64,000 bases of DNA. Source: Acidisoma cellulosilyticum. Lineage in GTDB: Bacteria > Pseudomonadota > Alphaproteobacteria > Acetobacterales > Acetobacteraceae. This document shows positions 28,842 to 38,424 of this stretch, one piece after another (position 1 is the first letter of the stretch; every line of letters begins with the position of its first letter). The notes below the pieces were generated by a model. That model had not been told where the DNA came from. It did not search any database and worked only from the letters and a program-made list of their open reading frames with translations. The DNA lies in contig NZ_JAESVA010000001.1 of assembly GCF_020621385.1 (NCBI RefSeq), forward strand, positions 62,001 to 126,000. Direction: 5' to 3'. The position numbers and the translations under genes were made by a program.

Positions 28842-29615
28842 TCAGAACCCGCGCACGACCTCAAACGTCGCCACGTCAATCATGAAGCTGCCATCGGCTT
28901 CGATGGCGAAATGCTGGCGCACCGGGTCAGCCACCGCAGCTTGCAGAGACCGGATGGCATTCGCCATCACCTCCGGCGTGCGCATACGCGCAATCCACGT
29001 GCCGAATTCCATGCGCAGGCGATGCCGGCGCGTCGCCTGCACCATGAACCCGCTTTCGGCCAAAGCCGCTTCCCATTCGCCGGCGCTATAGTCCCGCACA
29101 TGGGAGGTATCGCGCAGCACTTCCACCGTCTGCAGATAAGTGTCGAGCGCCGGTGCGCCCGGTGACACGACATCGATGAACACGCCGCGCCCGCCAGGGC
29201 GCATCACGCGATGCGCTTCCCGCAGACCCGCACGCCAACCGGTCCAGTGATGGGCGCTGAACCGCGAGACCACCCAGTCGAAACTCGCATCCTCGAAAGG
29301 CAGCGCTTCCGCTTCCCCCTGTTCGGTCAGCAGATTGCCGAAGCCCCGGTCGCCGGCCGCGTGTGCCACCACCGACAGCATTTCCGGCGACAGATCATAG
29401 GCCACCACTTCCTGCACGAAGGGCGCGGCCGCGAAGGACATATGACCGCCGCCGCAACCCATATCGAGCACGCGAGACCCCGCCCCGTCCTCCGCCAGCA
29501 TGGCGGCGAAATGCGCCAGATCCTCGCCCTGCGCGTGGACCGCGCTTTGCAGATAAAGTTCCGCGCGCGGCCCGAACTGGCTTTCGACCGTTTCCGCCTG
29601 GCTCAGTCCGTTCAT
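28842..29615 (-). CDS. SAM-dependent methyltransferase, UbiE/Methyltransf_11 type
   Basis: A 257-residue class I methyltransferase. The SAM motif is [18 protein letters not shown] near residue 46, then [14 protein letters not shown] and [23 protein letters not shown] (motifs II-III), and [14 protein letters not shown]. The substrate is unknown. It starts inside the leuA stop (ATGA overlap of 4 bases), so it is translated from the leuA message. Confidence 0.88.
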   Translation of the reverse strand: MNGLSQAETVESQFGPRAELYLQSAVHAQGEDLAHFAAMLAEDGAGSRVLDMGCGGGHMSFAAAPFVQEVVAYDLSPEMLSVVAHAAGDRGFGNLLTEQGEAEALPFEDASFDWVVSRFSAHHWTGWRAGLREAHRVMRPGGRGVFIDVVSPGAPALDTYLQTVEVLRDTSHVRDYSAGEWEAALAESGFMVQATRRHRLRMEFGTWIARMRTPEVMANAIRSLQAAVADPVRQHFAIEADGSFMIDVATFEVVRGF

Positions 29616-31306
29616 TTCGCCACTCCCATATCGCCGGCGGCATTGTTCGCGGCACTCAGCACCGCATGCATGGACGCCTCACCGCTATCGACGTCGATGC
29701 CGACGCCGAAAACCGACTTTCCGTCCGGCAGCACGCATTCGACATAGGCCGCCGCCTGCGTACCGGACCCGGTGCCGATGGCGTGCTCGTCGTAATTGAC
29801 GATGTCGAGATGGAGACCGAAATTCTTGTTCAGCGCATCCACGAAGCTCGACAGCGGACCATTGCCCTGGCCGGTGATGCTGCGCGTCTGCCCGTCCACC
29901 TCGACGCGACCAGTAAAGGTGCGCGGCGCGCCGGTTTTGTCGACACCCGAGACGCTATAATCGACGAGCGAGAACCGCCCCGAGCCATCGAGACCATAGG
30001 TCTGACGGAAGGCTTCCACGATAACGGCGGTCGTCGTCTCCCGCTTCGTGCGGTCGGCAATTTCCTGCACAATCCGGCTGAAGGCGATCTGGAACCGGCG
30101 CGGCAGACGCAGGCCCTGATCCTGCTCGAGTACCCAGGCGACGCCCCCCTTGCCGGACTGGCTGTTGACGCGAATGACGGCTTCGTAGGAACAGCCGATA
30201 TCCGCCGGATCGATGGGCAGATAAGGCACTTCCCAGATAGCGTCATTCTGCTTCTGGCGCGCCGCGAAACCCTTCTTGATCGCATCCTGATGCGAGCCCG
30301 AGAAAGCCGTGAAGACCAACTCCCCCGCATAGGGGTGACGCGGATGCACCGCGATCTGGTTGCAATGCTCGACCGTGCCAACCACGCGGCGCATATCCGA
30401 AAAGTCGAGCCCAGGATCGACACCTTGCGTGTACATGTTCAGCGCCATGGTGACGATATCGACATTGCCGGTGCGCTCGCCATTGCCGAACAGGCAGCCT
30501 TCCACGCGATCGGCGCCCGCCAGCAGACCCAGTTCGGCGGCCGCGATGCCGGTGCCGCGATCATTATGCGGATGCAGCGAGATGATGGCGCAATTGCGCC
30601 GCGTCAGGTGGCGGCAGAACCATTCGATCTGATCGGCGTGAACATTCGGCGTCGACACTTCCACCGTCGCCGGCAGGTTCAGAATGATCGGCCGTTCCGG
30701 CGTCGGCTGCCAGACATCCATCACGGCTTCGCAGATTTCCACCGCGAATTCCGGCTCGGTGAAGGAGAAGGTCTCAGGCGAATACTGATAGGTCCAGATC
30801 GTCTCGGGGTGCTGATCGGTCAGCTCCTTGATCAGCTTCGTGCCCGAAACCGCGAGCGCGATGGTGCCGGCCTTGTCTTGATTGAAAACCAGACGGCGGA
30901 AGACTTCCGAGGTCGCATTATACAGATGGACGATGGCGCGATGCGCGCCGGCCAGGCTCTCGATAGTGCGGCGGATCAGCTCTTCGCGGCTCTGCGTCAG
31001 AACCTGGATCGCGACGTCTTCCGGGATCAGATTGCCCTCGATCAGGCTGCGCACGAAGTCGAAATCGGTCTGGGAGGCCGAGGGGAAAGCAACCTCGATT
31101 TCCTTGAAGCCGCTTTTGATCAGCAGATCGAAGAAACGGCGCTTGCGCTCGCCGTCCATGGGGTCGATCAGCGACTGGTTGCCGTCGCGCAGATCGACCG
31201 AACACCAGCGTGGCGGCTGGGTGATGGTGCGGCTGGGCCATTGCCGGTCGGGCAGATCGACATTGGCGAAGGGGCGGTATTTGGAAGCCGGTTTGCTCAG
31301 CATCAT
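29612..31306 (-). CDS. leuA: 2-isopropylmalate synthase
   Basis: A 564-residue enzyme condensing acetyl-CoA with 2-oxoisovalerate, the first step of leucine synthesis. The HMGL-like barrel shows [18 protein letters not shown] near residue 35, [18 protein letters not shown] and [20 protein letters not shown] with metal-binding HPHNDRG near residue 245. The C-terminal LeuA allosteric domain ends in [18 protein letters not shown]. The length fits the longer LeuA subgroup. A candidate leader peptide lies about 240 bases upstream. Confidence 0.95.
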   Translation of the reverse strand: MMLSKPASKYRPFANVDLPDRQWPSRTITQPPRWCSVDLRDGNQSLIDPMDGERKRRFFDLLIKSGFKEIEVAFPSASQTDFDFVRSLIEGNLIPEDVAIQVLTQSREELIRRTIESLAGAHRAIVHLYNATSEVFRRLVFNQDKAGTIALAVSGTKLIKELTDQHPETIWTYQYSPETFSFTEPEFAVEICEAVMDVWQPTPERPIILNLPATVEVSTPNVHADQIEWFCRHLTRRNCAIISLHPHNDRGTGIAAAELGLLAGADRVEGCLFGNGERTGNVDIVTMALNMYTQGVDPGLDFSDMRRVVGTVEHCNQIAVHPRHPYAGELVFTAFSGSHQDAIKKGFAARQKQNDAIWEVPYLPIDPADIGCSYEAVIRVNSQSGKGGVAWVLEQDQGLRLPRRFQIAFSRIVQEIADRTKRETTTAVIVEAFRQTYGLDGSGRFSLVDYSVSGVDKTGAPRTFTGRVEVDGQTRSITGQGNGPLSSFVDALNKNFGLHLDIVNYDEHAIGTGSGTQAAAYVECVLPDGKSVFGVGIDVDSGEASMHAVLSAANNAAGDMGVAK

Positions 31307-31546
31307 GGCGGTCTCTAGTCCTTATAGTCCAGCAGGCAGAGTGAGGCGGATCAGGACGGCGTCATACGGTCGCGGGCTGGCCGATCAGCGCAAGCGACCG
31401 CACCGAAGTCGCGGCAACAGGCGCCTGGCAACCCTGGCGGATGGCATTTGCGGATAGAGACGGGGCATGGGTCGGATACTTCCGGCAACGACGATCAGGG
31501 GGGAGCAGCGCGGGCAGTCCGCGCGCAGCAGGACAGACGGCCTCTC
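31307..31546 (-). promoter_or_regulatory. leuA leader region downstream of the candidate peptide
   Basis: The 240 bp between the candidate leader peptide and leuA hold no other reading frame I would support. The hairpins near 31505-31560 (minus strand: GGCCCTCTGAGAGAGGCC, then the GCGCGG/CCGCGC stem) overlap the end of the leader frame, as expected for alternative antiterminator and terminator folds. The rest is unstructured to the eye. Confidence 0.35.
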
Positions 31547-31615
31547 TCAGAGGGCCGCGGTGGTAAGTCGCCGAAGGAGCGCGTAGGCGCCCGAGGGGAT
31601 GTCCTGCATCGTCAT
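31547..31615 (-). CDS. Candidate leucine-rich leader peptide upstream of leuA
   Basis: A 22-codon frame on the minus strand: MTMQDIPSGAYA followed by LLRRLTTAAL and TGA. Four of the last ten codons are Leu. Just after it come a GGCC-stem hairpin and a second GC-rich hairpin (GCGCGG-loop-CCGCGC near 31511-31527), the layout of a transcription attenuator. The ribosome site is weak and no U-run follows the second hairpin, so this is tentative. Leucine-attenuated leuA leaders are known in alphaproteobacteria. Confidence 0.45.
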   Translation of the reverse strand: MTMQDIPSGAYALLRRLTTAAL

Positions 31616-31685
31616 AACGGGGGGACCCTGCCCTTGCGGCGCGGCGCGAGCAACCAAGAGGTGCGCAAGGGTCCTATGCGCGCGC

Positions 31686-33359
31686 CTAGTCCGCAGCCTC
31701 GCGCCGGGGCGGCAGGCTGTCCGCGACCCGCGACAGCGCCTCCTCCTCCAGATCCAGCTCCTCGATCAGAATCTGCACCGCCTCGTCATTGATGGCATGG
31801 TGCTGACGCAGGTTTCGCATTTCGGCCCTTTCCGCGCGCACGGCCCAAAGGCGCAGGGCGGCTTCAGCACGCTGATCCTCCCGCGCTTGTTCCTGGTTGT
31901 CGCTGCCGTCGTCGCGGCCGTCCAGCCGCAGCCGGTAATCGGCCAGAACGCGGCTGGCTGCTTCCTCATAGGCATGACGTTGCGCACCCTCCCGGCGTTT
32001 GGTGCCCTCCTCCACCCGCTCCTCCAGATCGCGCATGGCCCTTTCCGCCATCGTGCGGCGGGCGGAAGACAATTCGTCCTCGAAGCGATCTTCCTCGGGC
32101 GTCCCCAGACGGCGGAGCAGCAACGGCACCGCCACGACCGCGATCAGCAGCGACAGCACGATGACGCCGGCGGCGACGCTGATCAGCAAGGGGCGGGCCG
32201 GAAAATCCGTCCCATCGGGCAGAAACAGCGGCAGGGAGAGAATACCGGCCAGCGTCACGGCGCCGCGCACACCGGCGACGGCGGCAAGGCACAGCGTCCA
32301 AAAATTCGCGACGCGCCGCGTGCTGCGGCCGCGGACCCGACCGACGCCCGACCGCAGCAGCATGGTCGCCAGCACCCAGACGAAGCGCAGCACCAGGAGT
32401 ACCAGCGTGACCAGGATGATCAGCAACGCCAGCGCCCAGGGCGAATAGCCGGCATGGACGGTGCGCTGCAGCCCCTCGCCCAGGATGCTCGGCAATTGCA
32501 GGCCGAGCAGCAGGAAAATGAGGCCGTTGAACGCGAATTCGAGAACGGACCAGAGTGCGAAGGCGCGCCGGCGGATCGCGCCGTGGCTGCCGCCGAAAGG
32601 GTCGAGCATATTCAGCGTCAGGCCGGCAGCGACAGCCGCCAGAATGCCCGAAAGCCCGAGCTCGTCCGCCGCCAGATAGGCCGCGAAGGGCAGCAGTGAG
32701 ACGAGCACGACATAGATCGACGCCTCCTCCGCCCGACGGGAGAGCACGCGACGATCCAGTTGGAAGAAGCACCAGCCGAGAGCGGCACCGACCGCGAGGC
32801 CGCCGATAGCGACCGCCGCGAATTCCAGGCTCGCCTCGCCCAGCGAGAAATGCACGCCGGCGACGGTCGCGACCGCGAAGTTGAAGGACACGAGGCCCGA
32901 CGCGTCATTCAGCAAAGCTTCACCCTGCAATACATGCATGAAGCGGCGCGGCAGGGCGCGTCCGTTCAGAATGCCGGCAAGTGCGACCGCATCCGTCGGC
33001 GACAGTACCGCTGCCAGCGCCAAAGCGGCGGCCAGCGGCACGAAGGGCAGCAGCCAATGCACGAAGCCGCCGACGCCGAAGACGGTGAAGATCACCAGCC
33101 CGACGGAGAGCATGAAGACCGGCACCCCGGCCTCCGTCAGCTCCCGTTTGGGGATGCGATAGGCATCCGAAAACAGCAGCGGCGGAATGAACAGCAGCAG
33201 GAACAAAGCCGGATCGAAGGCAACATGGAAACCCAGCGCCTCGCAGAGCGCGCCGACCGCGATCTGCAGCAAAGGCAGCGGCACACGCACGACCGTCACG
33301 ACCAGATTGGTCAGTGCCGTGATGAACAGCAAAAGAAGAATGACGGTCGTCAGATGCAT
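31686..33359 (-). CDS. Na+/H+ antiporter, CPA1 family
   Basis: A 557-residue protein with about twelve membrane segments in the first 410 residues. The ion-binding region is ALAAVLSPTDAVALAGIL near residue 115 (SPTDAV), followed by LLNDASGLVSFNFAVATV near residue 149 (NDASG), both diagnostic of bacterial NhaP/CPA1 exchangers. The last 140 residues are a charged, helical cytoplasmic tail rich in Glu and Arg, probably coiled coil and regulatory. It exchanges Na+ or K+ for protons. Confidence 0.92.
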   Translation of the reverse strand: MHLTTVILLLLFITALTNLVVTVVRVPLPLLQIAVGALCEALGFHVAFDPALFLLLFIPPLLFSDAYRIPKRELTEAGVPVFMLSVGLVIFTVFGVGGFVHWLLPFVPLAAALALAAVLSPTDAVALAGILNGRALPRRFMHVLQGEALLNDASGLVSFNFAVATVAGVHFSLGEASLEFAAVAIGGLAVGAALGWCFFQLDRRVLSRRAEEASIYVVLVSLLPFAAYLAADELGLSGILAAVAAGLTLNMLDPFGGSHGAIRRRAFALWSVLEFAFNGLIFLLLGLQLPSILGEGLQRTVHAGYSPWALALLIILVTLVLLVLRFVWVLATMLLRSGVGRVRGRSTRRVANFWTLCLAAVAGVRGAVTLAGILSLPLFLPDGTDFPARPLLISVAAGVIVLSLLIAVVAVPLLLRRLGTPEEDRFEDELSSARRTMAERAMRDLEERVEEGTKRREGAQRHAYEEAASRVLADYRLRLDGRDDGSDNQEQAREDQRAEAALRLWAVRAERAEMRNLRQHHAINDEAVQILIEELDLEEEALSRVADSLPPRREAAD

Positions 33360-33388
33360 GCGGGCGCCTTGGCTCGTGGCGAAGCTTC

Positions 33389-33480
33389 ATTAACGTCGTC
33401 CGCGCACGTGTTGCGCGGATCTACGCGGTGCAGCGCCCCAACGGGTGGATGCGCGGCATGAAGCCGCGCATGACGCTCCT
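33389..33480 (+). repeat. Palindromic repeat related to the core of the MITE-like element
   Basis: Contains GTCCGCGCACGTGTTGCGCGG and ATGCGCGGCATGAAGCCGCGCAT, two stem-loops in the order and spacing of the internal palindromes of the elements at 18889 and 39752. The terminal inverted repeats are absent. It lies between the antiporter start and mtnP stop, and may serve as a transcriptional barrier or be a decayed element. Confidence 0.6.
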
Positions 33481-33497
33481 AAATGACCGGGATAAGA

Positions 33498-34394
33498 TCA
33501 GGCGTTCAGAACGCGTCCGGCGACGACGCCGAGCTTCGCCACCACCTCCGGGTCACGGGCGGCGGGCGCCGTGATCAGGCTATATTCCAACGCGTGGTCG
33601 CAGCCGGAGGTGCAAAGGTCGCGGCCTTGGCCGACGACCGGCAGCACGGCCTTGACCAGAGCGCGAGCATTGTCGGCATTGCCGAACAGCACCTTGACCA
33701 CCTGATCGACCGTCACGGCGTCATGGCCTTCGTGCCAGCAGTCGTAATCCGTCACCATGGCGACGGTCGCGTAGCAAAGCTCGGCCTCACGAGCGAGCTT
33801 GGCCTCCGGCATATTGGTCATGCCGATCACACTGCAGCCCCAGCTGCGATAGAGCACGCTTTCGGCATAGGTCGAGAATTGCGGGCCTTCCATGGTGAGG
33901 TATGTGCCGCCGCGGGTGACGGGCAGGCCGAGACCGCGCGCGGCCCCTTCCAAGGCGTCGCCCAGGCGTGAGCAGACCGGATGGGCCATCGAGACATGGG
34001 CGACGCAGCCGGTGCCGAAGAAGCTTTTCTCACGCGCGAAGGTGCGGTCGATGAACTGATCGATCACCACGAAATGGCCCGGCGGCAGTTCTTCCTTCAG
34101 GCTGCCGACGGCCGAGAGCGACAGCACGTCGGTGCAGCCGACGCGCTTCAGCGCATCGATATTCGCCCGGTAGTTCAGGCCGCTCGGCGAGATTTTATGA
34201 CCACGGCCGTGGCGCGGCAGGAAGACGCAGCGTAACCCGTGCAGACGGCCGAACAGCAGATCGTCGGAGGGCGGACCCCAGGGGGTCTCGACCGTCCGCC
34301 ATTCCTTCTCCTCCAACCCGTCGATGTCATAGAGGCCTGAGCCGCCGATAATACCGACGAGAGGCTCCACAGGTCCGGTCGCGTTGTCAGCCAT
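33498..34394 (-). CDS. mtnP: S-methyl-5'-thioadenosine phosphorylase
   Basis: A 298-residue phosphorylase that splits methylthioadenosine into adenine and methylthioribose-1-phosphate. It has VGIIGGSGLYDIDGL near residue 13, the phosphate-binding FLPRHGRGHKISPSGLNYRA near residue 57, and the substrate patch TMEGPQFSTYAES near residue 166 with SVIGMTNMPEAKLARE. The length fits the family. It stands alone without other methionine-salvage genes. Confidence 0.94.
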   Translation of the reverse strand: MADNATGPVEPLVGIIGGSGLYDIDGLEEKEWRTVETPWGPPSDDLLFGRLHGLRCVFLPRHGRGHKISPSGLNYRANIDALKRVGCTDVLSLSAVGSLKEELPPGHFVVIDQFIDRTFAREKSFFGTGCVAHVSMAHPVCSRLGDALEGAARGLGLPVTRGGTYLTMEGPQFSTYAESVLYRSWGCSVIGMTNMPEAKLAREAELCYATVAMVTDYDCWHEGHDAVTVDQVVKVLFGNADNARALVKAVLPVVGQGRDLCTSGCDHALEYSLITAPAARDPEVVAKLGVVAGRVLNA

Positions 34395-34488
34395 GAGGCT
34401 CTCCTTCGATTGAGCGGGCGATTAAGCAGATCAGATCAAGATATGAGGGGGCTTCAACAACAGCCGGGCGGATCAGGCAAGGTGCCGC

Positions 34489-34502
34489 TTGATATAGAGC
34501 AA
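34489..34502 (+). promoter_or_regulatory. FNR/Anr-like box upstream of hemF
   Basis: TTGATATAGAGCAA matches the TTGAT-N4-ATCAA consensus of FNR-type regulators at nine of ten positions. It lies about 100 bp before the chosen hemF start. Oxygen control of coproporphyrinogen oxidase would make sense, but a single site with one mismatch can arise by chance. Confidence 0.3.
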
Positions 34503-34600
34503 TGCCCGAGGGGGAGATTCGCTGGCAAGACGTGTGTATGAACCTGCGGCAGCGGCTAGGTTCGCCTCATCCTGCCGTATCGCTGAAGGACCGGCCTCCC

Positions 34601-35509
34601 ATGTCTGACACCGTCACACCCGCCGCAGACCCGGCAATCGCCCATGTCAATCTGCGCGCCGAGGCCACAGCCTGGTTCGAGAGCCTGCGCGACCGCATCT
34701 GCGCGGAGTTCGAGGCGATCGAGGATGAGCAGACCGGCCCGCTGGCAGCCCGGCCCGCCGGCCGCTTCGCGCGCGAGACCTGGAAGCGCGACGCAGCCGA
34801 AGGCGCGGAAGGTGGCGGCGGCGTCATGAGCGTGATGCACGGCCGGGTCTTCGAGAAGGTGGGCGTCAATGTCTCGACCGTCTCCGGCGAATTCAGCCCG
34901 GAATTCCGCAAGTCGATCCCCGGTGCGGCGGACGACCCCCGCTTCTGGGCATCCGGCATCAGCCTCGTCGCTCATATGCACAGCCCGCTGGTTCCGGCCG
35001 TGCATATGAATACGCGCATGATCATCACCAGCCACGGCTGGTTCGCGGGCGGGGCGGATCTGACACCGATGCGGCTGGACGCGCCAGAGGCAGAGGAGGA
35101 TGCGGCGGATTTTCATGCCGCCTTCAAGGCAGCGTGTGACGCGCATGGCGACGGTTTCTATCCGCGCTTCAAGCAGTGGTGCGACGAGTATTTCTATCTG
35201 CCCCATCGGCAGGAGCCGCGCGGCGCCGGCGGTATTTTCTATGACCAGCATCGGACGGGCGACGTGGCGGAGGATTTCGCCTTCACCCGCGATGTCGGCC
35301 TCGCCTTCCTGGATGTCTATCCGCGCATCGTACGCCGCCGGATGTTTACGCCCTGGACCGCGGGGGAACGCGAGCACCAGCTCATCCGCCGCGGCCGCTA
35401 TGTCGAGTTCAACCTGCTTTATGATCGCGGTACGCTCTTCGGCCTCAAGACGGGCGGCAAGACCGAAGCGATTCTAATGAGCATGCCGCCCGAGGTTCGC
35501 TGGCCTTAG
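34601..35509 (+). CDS. hemF: Oxygen-dependent coproporphyrinogen III oxidase
   Basis: A 302-residue enzyme that decarboxylates coproporphyrinogen III to protoporphyrinogen IX with O2. Conserved blocks are [35 protein letters not shown] near residue 125, [27 protein letters not shown] near residue 204 and the C-terminal [20 protein letters not shown] followed by MSMPP. ATG 34601 gives the normal length; the upstream frame to 34502 has no family similarity. Confidence 0.95.
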   Translation: MSDTVTPAADPAIAHVNLRAEATAWFESLRDRICAEFEAIEDEQTGPLAARPAGRFARETWKRDAAEGAEGGGGVMSVMHGRVFEKVGVNVSTVSGEFSPEFRKSIPGAADDPRFWASGISLVAHMHSPLVPAVHMNTRMIITSHGWFAGGADLTPMRLDAPEAEEDAADFHAAFKAACDAHGDGFYPRFKQWCDEYFYLPHRQEPRGAGGIFYDQHRTGDVAEDFAFTRDVGLAFLDVYPRIVRRRMFTPWTAGEREHQLIRRGRYVEFNLLYDRGTLFGLKTGGKTEAILMSMPPEVRWP

Positions 35510-35528
35510 CCTCCGGCGGTGCCGTCGT

Positions 35529-36290
35529 TCAAATGGCGACGCCACCCGCCACTTCGATCCGCTGCGCATTGACCCAGCCGAAATCGTCGGACAGCAGCCC
35601 AGCGATCACAGGGCCGACATCATCGGGCAGACCCGCGCGGCCGAGCGCCGTGTTGTCGGCAATCATCTTGTTCACCTGCGGATTGTCGCGCACGATGCCG
35701 CCGCTGAAATCGGTCGCGATCGGCCCAGGCGCCACGATATTCGCCGTGATCCGGCGCGGCCCCAGTTCCATCGCCATATAGCGGGTCAAGGATTCCACGG
35801 CCGCCTTCATCGGCCCATAGCCTATGCGGTTGCGCCCGGACATGCGGGCCAGGGCAGAGGAAATATTGATGATCCGGCCGCCATCCTTCATCAGCGGCAG
35901 CAGTTTCTGCGTCAGGAAGAAGACGCCCTTGAAATGAACGTTGTAGAGCCCGTCCAGCTCTGCCTCCGTCATGCCCATCAAATCCATGTTGGATGAGGTG
36001 CCGGCATTATTGACGAGATAGTCGAACCGCTCGGCGCCTAAATCTGTCAGCGCTCCGCGCAGGCTTTCGACGAAACCGACGAACGTTCTGGTATCGCCGG
36101 CATCGAGCTGCAGGGCGATCGTCCTTGCGCCGGCCTCGGTCGCGAGCGCCGTGACGGCCTCGGCCTCTGCCCGATTGGTGTTGTAGGTGAAGATCGAGCT
36201 TACCCCGCGCTTGGCGAGGCTGAGCACCGTATTGCGGCCGATGCCACGGCTGCCGCCGGTCACGATCGCGATCTTACTGTATGACATCAC
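35529..36290 (-). CDS. SDR family oxidoreductase
   Basis: A 253-residue short-chain dehydrogenase with TGGSRGIG near residue 12, NNAGTSSN near residue 94 and the catalytic Ser and YGPMKAA (Tyr-x3-Lys) near residue 159, followed by NIVAPGPIATDFSGG. Probably NADP-dependent. The substrate is unknown. It is divergent from an AraC regulator gene with 144 bp between starts, so that regulator likely controls it. Confidence 0.88.
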   Translation of the reverse strand: MMSYSKIAIVTGGSRGIGRNTVLSLAKRGVSSIFTYNTNRAEAEAVTALATEAGARTIALQLDAGDTRTFVGFVESLRGALTDLGAERFDYLVNNAGTSSNMDLMGMTEAELDGLYNVHFKGVFFLTQKLLPLMKDGGRIINISSALARMSGRNRIGYGPMKAAVESLTRYMAMELGPRRITANIVAPGPIATDFSGGIVRDNPQVNKMIADNTALGRAGLPDDVGPVIAGLLSDDFGWVNAQRIEVAGGVAI

Positions 36291-36434
36291 GAAGCTTTCC
36301 CTGAAGTTTGCCTAGGTCTGGTTCGATCATTTGCGCCCATGGAAGCGGTAGGATGAATGCCGAAACCCTCCTATTTCTTGCCTATTCCTGCTCCGGCGCC
36401 CATGATCGGGCGACGGACCAAAAGCGGAGGACAA

Positions 36435-37340
36435 ATGATGTCGGATCAATTGACGGATGCGATCCTGCGCTACACCGAGCGGCAGAGCGGCGAGAGCCTT
36501 TTCATGACCCCGATCGACACGCTGGCCATCCTGCGCTCGGACCATCCGAAGCCGCCGATCCACAGACTGTCCGTGCCGGCCATCTGCATTGTGGCGCAGG
36601 GCGCGAAATGGGCGAAATTCGGCGACAAGCGCTTCGAATACCGGGCGGGCGAAGCGCTTGTTGTCGGGATCGAGGCGCCGTCCTTCGGCCGGGTTGTCGA
36701 GGCAAGTCCGGGTGAGCCTTGCCTGGTCCTGGCGATCGGACTTGACCTGGCCATCATGCGCAGCGTGGCGGAAGGTCTGGAGGCACCGCCCAAGCCAAGC
36801 AGCGATATCTGCCGCGGTGTCTTCGTGACGGATTTCCAAGGCCCGCTTGCCGACTGCGCCCTGCGTCTGGTTCAGCTGCTCGACAGGCCCAAAGCGATTG
36901 CGGCGCTTTATCCCATCATCATGCGCGAGATGTGCTACTGGCTCCTGACCGGGCCGCATGGCGACGACATCGCCCGGATGTCGCTGGCAAACAGCCCTTC
37001 CGACCGTGTGATGAGCGCCATGAGCCATCTGCGGCAGCGCTTCTCGGAACCGGTGCGGATCGAGGCACTTGCCGCCATCGCACAGATGAGCGCCTCGGCC
37101 TTTCATCGTCAGTTCAAGGCACTGACGTCGCTGACACCGTTACAATATCAAAAACAGCTTCGTCTTCTGGAAGCGCGGCGGCTGATGATGTCGGAGGCTG
37201 TCAATGTCGAGACAGCGGCTTTCGACGTCGGCTACGAAAGCCCTTCGCAATTCAGCCGCGAGTATTCCCGTATGTTCGGCATGGCGCCGAAACGTGACGC
37301 AAGGCACAGAAAGGCAGCGTTCGTTTTTGCCGAAAATTGA
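36435..37340 (+). CDS. AraC family transcriptional regulator with AraC_N domain
   Basis: About 301 residues. The N-terminal half (SLFMTPIDTLAILRSDHPKP, PAICIVAQGAKWAKFGDKRF) is the AraC_N cupin-like domain common in YqhC-type regulators. The C-terminal part has two helix-turn-helix motifs: RIEALAAIAQMSASAFHRQF near residue 213 and NVETAAFDVGYESPSQFSREY near residue 257. ATG 36435 follows GCGGAGGA at good spacing. YqhC-type members often regulate adjacent aldehyde reductases, which fits the divergent SDR gene. Confidence 0.88.
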   Translation: MMSDQLTDAILRYTERQSGESLFMTPIDTLAILRSDHPKPPIHRLSVPAICIVAQGAKWAKFGDKRFEYRAGEALVVGIEAPSFGRVVEASPGEPCLVLAIGLDLAIMRSVAEGLEAPPKPSSDICRGVFVTDFQGPLADCALRLVQLLDRPKAIAALYPIIMREMCYWLLTGPHGDDIARMSLANSPSDRVMSAMSHLRQRFSEPVRIEALAAIAQMSASAFHRQFKALTSLTPLQYQKQLRLLEARRLMMSEAVNVETAAFDVGYESPSQFSREYSRMFGMAPKRDARHRKAAFVFAEN

Positions 37341-37365
37341 CTGACCAATATAGGCGCCTGCACCT

Positions 37366-38292
37366 TCATCGCTTTGGATAGGCGGCGCGGCAGACCGTCA
37401 CCACCGTCTCGCGCAGCCAGCGATGGGCAGGGTCGGCATCCATGCGCGGATGCCACATCGCGGATATCATGAAGTCGGGCGTTGAGACGGGAATAACGAA
37501 ACTCTCAAGCCCTGACAGGGACGCATCGCCACCCGGCAGATGATTGCCGAGGCAGGATTGCGGCACCAGCGCGACAAGATCCGATTGGCGCGCAATCCGC
37601 ATCGCATCCGGATAGCCCGGCACCACAACCATGATCCGCCGCGCAAGCCCCAAAGCCCGCAAGGCCGCATCGACGCTGTCACCCGCGCGGGACGCCATGA
37701 TGTGGTGGCAAGCGGCATAGCGTCCAGGTGTCACCCCTATCCCATCCAGAAGCGGATGCCCGACCCGCACCGCACCGATGAACTGATCGCGGAACAGAAA
37801 CTGCGTGCGTATCTCAGGCGCGGATGTTCCCAGAACGCCGATTTCCAGGTCGATCAACCCTTCCCGAAGCGGGCCCGCGTCTTTGTCAGGCTTGGCCAAG
37901 AAGCGGAGACGGATACCGGGCGCGGCCTGGGTGACGGCCGCTATCACGGGCGCGGATAAATGCTCCATAAACCCCTCGCTGACGCGCAGGGTGAAGGTCA
38001 TGTCCAGCGCGGCAATATCGACATGCAAGCGGTTTGGCCGAAGCACCGCCTGCACGTCCTGCGTCAGCCTATGGACATGATCACGCAATGCGACGGCGCG
38101 CGGTGTCGGCACCAGCCCGCGCCCGGCGCGGACAAGCAGCGGATCGCCCGTCGTCGCCCGAAGCCGCGCCAGTGTCCGGCTCATCGCGGATGCGCTTAAG
38201 CCGAGGCGCCGGGCAGCACCCGTCACGCTGCCTTCCGCCAGCAGGACATCCAGCGTGACAAGAAGATTCAAGTCGAGATCGGCATCGGTCAT
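37366..38292 (-). CDS. LysR family transcriptional regulator
   Basis: A 308-residue regulator. The winged helix is LDLNLLVTLDVLLAEGSVTG then AARRLGLSASAMSRTLARLR near residues 5-45. The effector domain follows and resembles the NodD/LeuO-like subgroup (DVQAVLRPNRLHVDIAALDM). Effector unknown. It is divergent from the SDR gene at 38425, with a perfect inverted repeat between them. Confidence 0.9.
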   Translation of the reverse strand: MTDADLDLNLLVTLDVLLAEGSVTGAARRLGLSASAMSRTLARLRATTGDPLLVRAGRGLVPTPRAVALRDHVHRLTQDVQAVLRPNRLHVDIAALDMTFTLRVSEGFMEHLSAPVIAAVTQAAPGIRLRFLAKPDKDAGPLREGLIDLEIGVLGTSAPEIRTQFLFRDQFIGAVRVGHPLLDGIGVTPGRYAACHHIMASRAGDSVDAALRALGLARRIMVVVPGYPDAMRIARQSDLVALVPQSCLGNHLPGGDASLSGLESFVIPVSTPDFMISAMWHPRMDADPAHRWLRETVVTVCRAAYPKR

Positions 38293-38334
38293 GGACCAAG
38301 CCTATGTCATGGCGCCCAGCGGATATAGCGCCTG

Positions 38335-38353
38335 ATGCAATTATACTTTGCAT
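38335..38353. promoter_or_regulatory. Perfect inverted repeat ATGCAA-N7-TTGCAT, candidate LysR operator
   Basis: ATGCAA at 38335-38340 and TTGCAT at 38348-38353 flank an AT-rich heptamer. It sits 42 bp upstream of the LysR start and about 70 bp upstream of the divergent SDR start. The spacing and dyad fit a T-N11-A LysR-type site. Confidence 0.45.
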
Positions 38354-38424
38354 ATGATGCGTCTGGCGCCTGATGAACCATGGCGCCTATCTGCCGCCGA
38401 GCATTCCAGCGAGGGACAAGACCC

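Noticed and set aside
29363-31318. Plus-strand frame of 651 codons
   Set aside because: Antisense of leuA with His/Arg/Asp-rich composition typical of a shadow frame.
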